A stretch of DNA of 14,405 nucleotides. Origin: Desulfonatronospira sp. (GTDB lineage Bacteria; Desulfobacterota; Desulfovibrionia; Desulfovibrionales; Desulfonatronovibrionaceae). Each line of letters starts with the position of its first letter. The first letter of the stretch is position 1. The notes below the pieces were generated by a model. The model did not search any database, had not been told where the DNA came from, and saw nothing but the letters and a program-made list of their open reading frames with translations. The stretch spans positions 1 through 14,405 of the forward strand of contig PWSL01000492.1 in NCBI GenBank assembly GCA_003563255.1. Reading direction: 5' to 3'. This document shows, piece by piece, positions 13,482 through 14,405 of this stretch. The translations under genes were made by a program, and so were the position numbers.

Positions 13482-14135
13482 TCAGGCCTGGCTTGAAGCC
13501 ATACGCTTCCCTAGCTCCCGGGCACGCTGGCAATCCTGGGGAAAGACCTGATGGTGACGCTGATATTTGGCTTCCTTGTCGAACATTTTGGCTTCGTAGA
13601 GATCGTAGTCCGGATATTGCAGGGTGTCCGTGGAGAGCAGCAATTCGCATGAACCGAAGTGGAGCTGCAGAAACTTCTTTGTCATGTTGAAAACCTGATC
13701 AAAACCCATCTCCTGGATTTTGTTTTCGGGTACGTTCATGGTGTAGATCATGGCGGTATTGATCCGCTTGGGAAAGAGCGATATCCGGTCTGGATCGTAT
13801 TTCAAATATGGAAAGCAGAGCCGTTCCAGGAAGGCGCGCGTTCCAGAGGATTCAGTGCCGTAGTACACAGGCGTGCCTATGATCAGGGCATCACAGTCTT
13901 GAACACGGTCCAGAACCGGGGAGAGGTCGTCCTGTAGGGCGCAGACCCCGTCCTCCTCCCGGTCCAGTCGCTTGCATGCAAAACAGCTAATGCACCCGGA
14001 AAAATCAAGGCTGTAGAGCTGGACCAACTCGGTCCTTGCCCCAGCGGACTCTGCTCCCTGCAGGGCGTGCTCCAGCAGGGTTACGGTATTCCATCCCTCT
14101 TGCCTGGGACTGCCGTTAAAGGCCATTACTTTCAT
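13482..14135 (-). CDS. NAD(P)H:FMN reductase-family iron-sulfur flavoprotein
   Basis: A 217-residue flavodoxin-fold protein beginning MKVMAFNGSPRQEGWNT. The start is the ATG at 14133-14135 with AGGAGGT upstream; a longer reading to 14192 lacks support. GSPRQEGWNT (8-17) is the FMN phosphate loop and GTPVYYGTESSGTRAFLERL (87-106) the second flavin-contact segment of NADPH-dependent FMN reductases. Four cysteines, CX2CX2CX10C (Cys48, 51, 54, 65), follow the second strand. Archaeal iron-sulfur flavoprotein (Isf) has a similar compact motif that binds [4Fe-4S], so a cluster is inferred here. Such proteins are cytoplasmic electron carriers, sometimes linked to oxygen or quinone stress. It is transcribed alone. 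Repeat copies B and C lie on either side in opposite orientation. The partner and substrate are unknown. Confidence 0.88.
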   Translation of the reverse strand: MKVMAFNGSPRQEGWNTVTLLEHALQGAESAGARTELVQLYSLDFSGCISCFACKRLDREEDGVCALQDDLSPVLDRVQDCDALIIGTPVYYGTESSGTRAFLERLCFPYLKYDPDRISLFPKRINTAMIYTMNVPENKIQEMGFDQVFNMTKKFLQLHFGSCELLLSTDTLQYPDYDLYEAKMFDKEAKYQRHHQVFPQDCQRARELGKRMASSQA

Positions 14136-14140
14136 GCCAA

Positions 14141-14147
14141 ACCTCCT
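14141..14147 (-). promoter_or_regulatory. Ribosome-binding site fixing the flavoprotein start
   Basis: On the minus strand AGGAGGT lies 5 bases before the ATG at 14135. This decides the start in favour of the 217-residue protein over the longer reading. Confidence 0.85.
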
Positions 14148-14167
14148 GACATGTTTATGGGATGCGA

Positions 14168-14193
14168 ATTGCTCCGGCAATACCTGGAGCAAT
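14168..14193 (-). promoter_or_regulatory. Leader hairpin upstream of the flavoprotein gene
   Basis: ATTGCTCC (14168-14175) and GGAGCAAT (14186-14193) form a perfect 8-bp stem with a 10-base loop, 20 bases upstream of the ribosome-binding site. It may be an operator or an RNA hairpin in the 5' leader. ATTGCTCC occurs again at 14391-14398. Confidence 0.4.
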
Positions 14194-14200
14194 CCTTATG

Positions 14201-14239
14201 GCATATAGAGAATATGCACTATGTCAGGCTCTATGTCTA
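14201..14239 (-). promoter_or_regulatory. Candidate promoter with overlapping inverted repeat for the flavoprotein gene
   Basis: On the minus strand TAGACA (14234-14239) and CATATT (14211-14216) are spaced by 17 bases. The -10 candidate overlaps an inverted repeat, GCATAT / ATATGC with 6-bp arms at 14201-14217, where a repressor could act. The match to consensus is weak. Confidence 0.25.
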
Positions 14240-14310
14240 CCAAATAGCTTCCATGCTTGAGGTATACCCGAGCTCTACTCTGCTGCCCTTGACCCAAAAA
14301 ATAGGAACTT

Positions 14311-14405
14311 TTTAACACTACAGCGAAACTTATAAAATATAATATTGATCTCACTTGGGGACAGGCACTTTTGCCGGTTGATAAATAACAATTGCTCCAA
14401 AAAAT
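14311..14405. repeat. Composite MITE-like element, copy C (cut by window end)
   Basis: It contains TTAACACTACAGCGAAACTTA (box at 14318-14332, one base different from copies A and B), then ATTGATCTC (14344-14352), which matches the inverse of GAGGTCAAT in copy B at 8 of 9 positions, then GGGGACAGGCAC (14357-14368). It is in the opposite orientation to copy B. The far half lies beyond the window. Confidence 0.65.

Noticed and set aside
13285..13551. 88-codon plus-strand open frame before the flavoprotein gene
   Set aside because: There is no good ribosome-binding site, it overlaps the 3' end of the flavoprotein gene on the other strand, and its sequence has low-complexity, non-protein-like composition.
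14136..14192. N-terminal extension of the flavoprotein to 14192
   Set aside because: The flavodoxin fold starts at MKVMAFNGSP and a perfect ribosome-binding site sits directly before that ATG, inside the supposed extension.

Overview
The window looks like chromosomal DNA from an anaerobic, sulfate-reducer-like bacterium of the Desulfobacterota (Desulfovibrionales type). This is inferred from the gene content: a tungsten aldehyde:ferredoxin oxidoreductase next to a hydrogenase-gamma-like flavin/iron-sulfur electron-transfer subunit and a rubrerythrin-like di-iron protein, very large multi-PAS sensor kinases, and many short palindromic repeats. No rRNA, tRNA, CRISPR array, insertion sequence with transposase, or phage gene was found.

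Layout. (1) 1-3731, plus strand: a metabolic block. It holds the 3' end of an FAD/NAD(P)-binding [2Fe-2S] subunit, a ferritin-like protein, the AOR, a strong intrinsic terminator, then an uncharacterised protein whose start codon lies only 13 bases past that terminator. (2) 3732-3952: a REPIN-like palindromic repeat between convergent genes. (3) 3953-8887, minus strand: a 1,644-residue hybrid histidine kinase with seven PAS domains, HisKA/HATPase, two receivers and an HPt domain. (4) 8888-9912: about 1 kb of non-coding DNA between two divergent kinases, packed with repeats. (5) 9913-13083, plus strand: a second cytoplasmic kinase with PAS x4, GAF, PAS, HisKA and HATPase; its first PAS domain is clearly related to that of the first kinase. 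(6) 13084-13481: another repeat element and apparently non-coding DNA. (7) 13482-14135, minus strand: an iron-sulfur-flavoprotein-like NAD(P)H:FMN reductase family protein. A third repeat copy starts at about 14311 and runs off the window.

How the genes may work together (inference). The first block reads as aldehyde oxidation at a tungstopterin site, with electrons passed to ferredoxin and to an NAD(P)H-linked flavin subunit, and a di-iron protein for oxidative-stress or redox protection. The kinases are soluble sensors of an unknown cytoplasmic signal. The first carries a complete internal phosphorelay; the second needs a receiver from elsewhere.

The most unusual content is the repeats. 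There are (a) 7-bp-period arrays in intergenic DNA and, in three places, inside the coding sequence of the large kinase at loop positions of its ATPase and second receiver domains; and (b) composite elements of about 140-200 bp sharing the edge motif GGGGACAGGCAC and a 15-bp box, but with different stem cores. Two of these lie in opposite orientation on either side of the flavoprotein gene.
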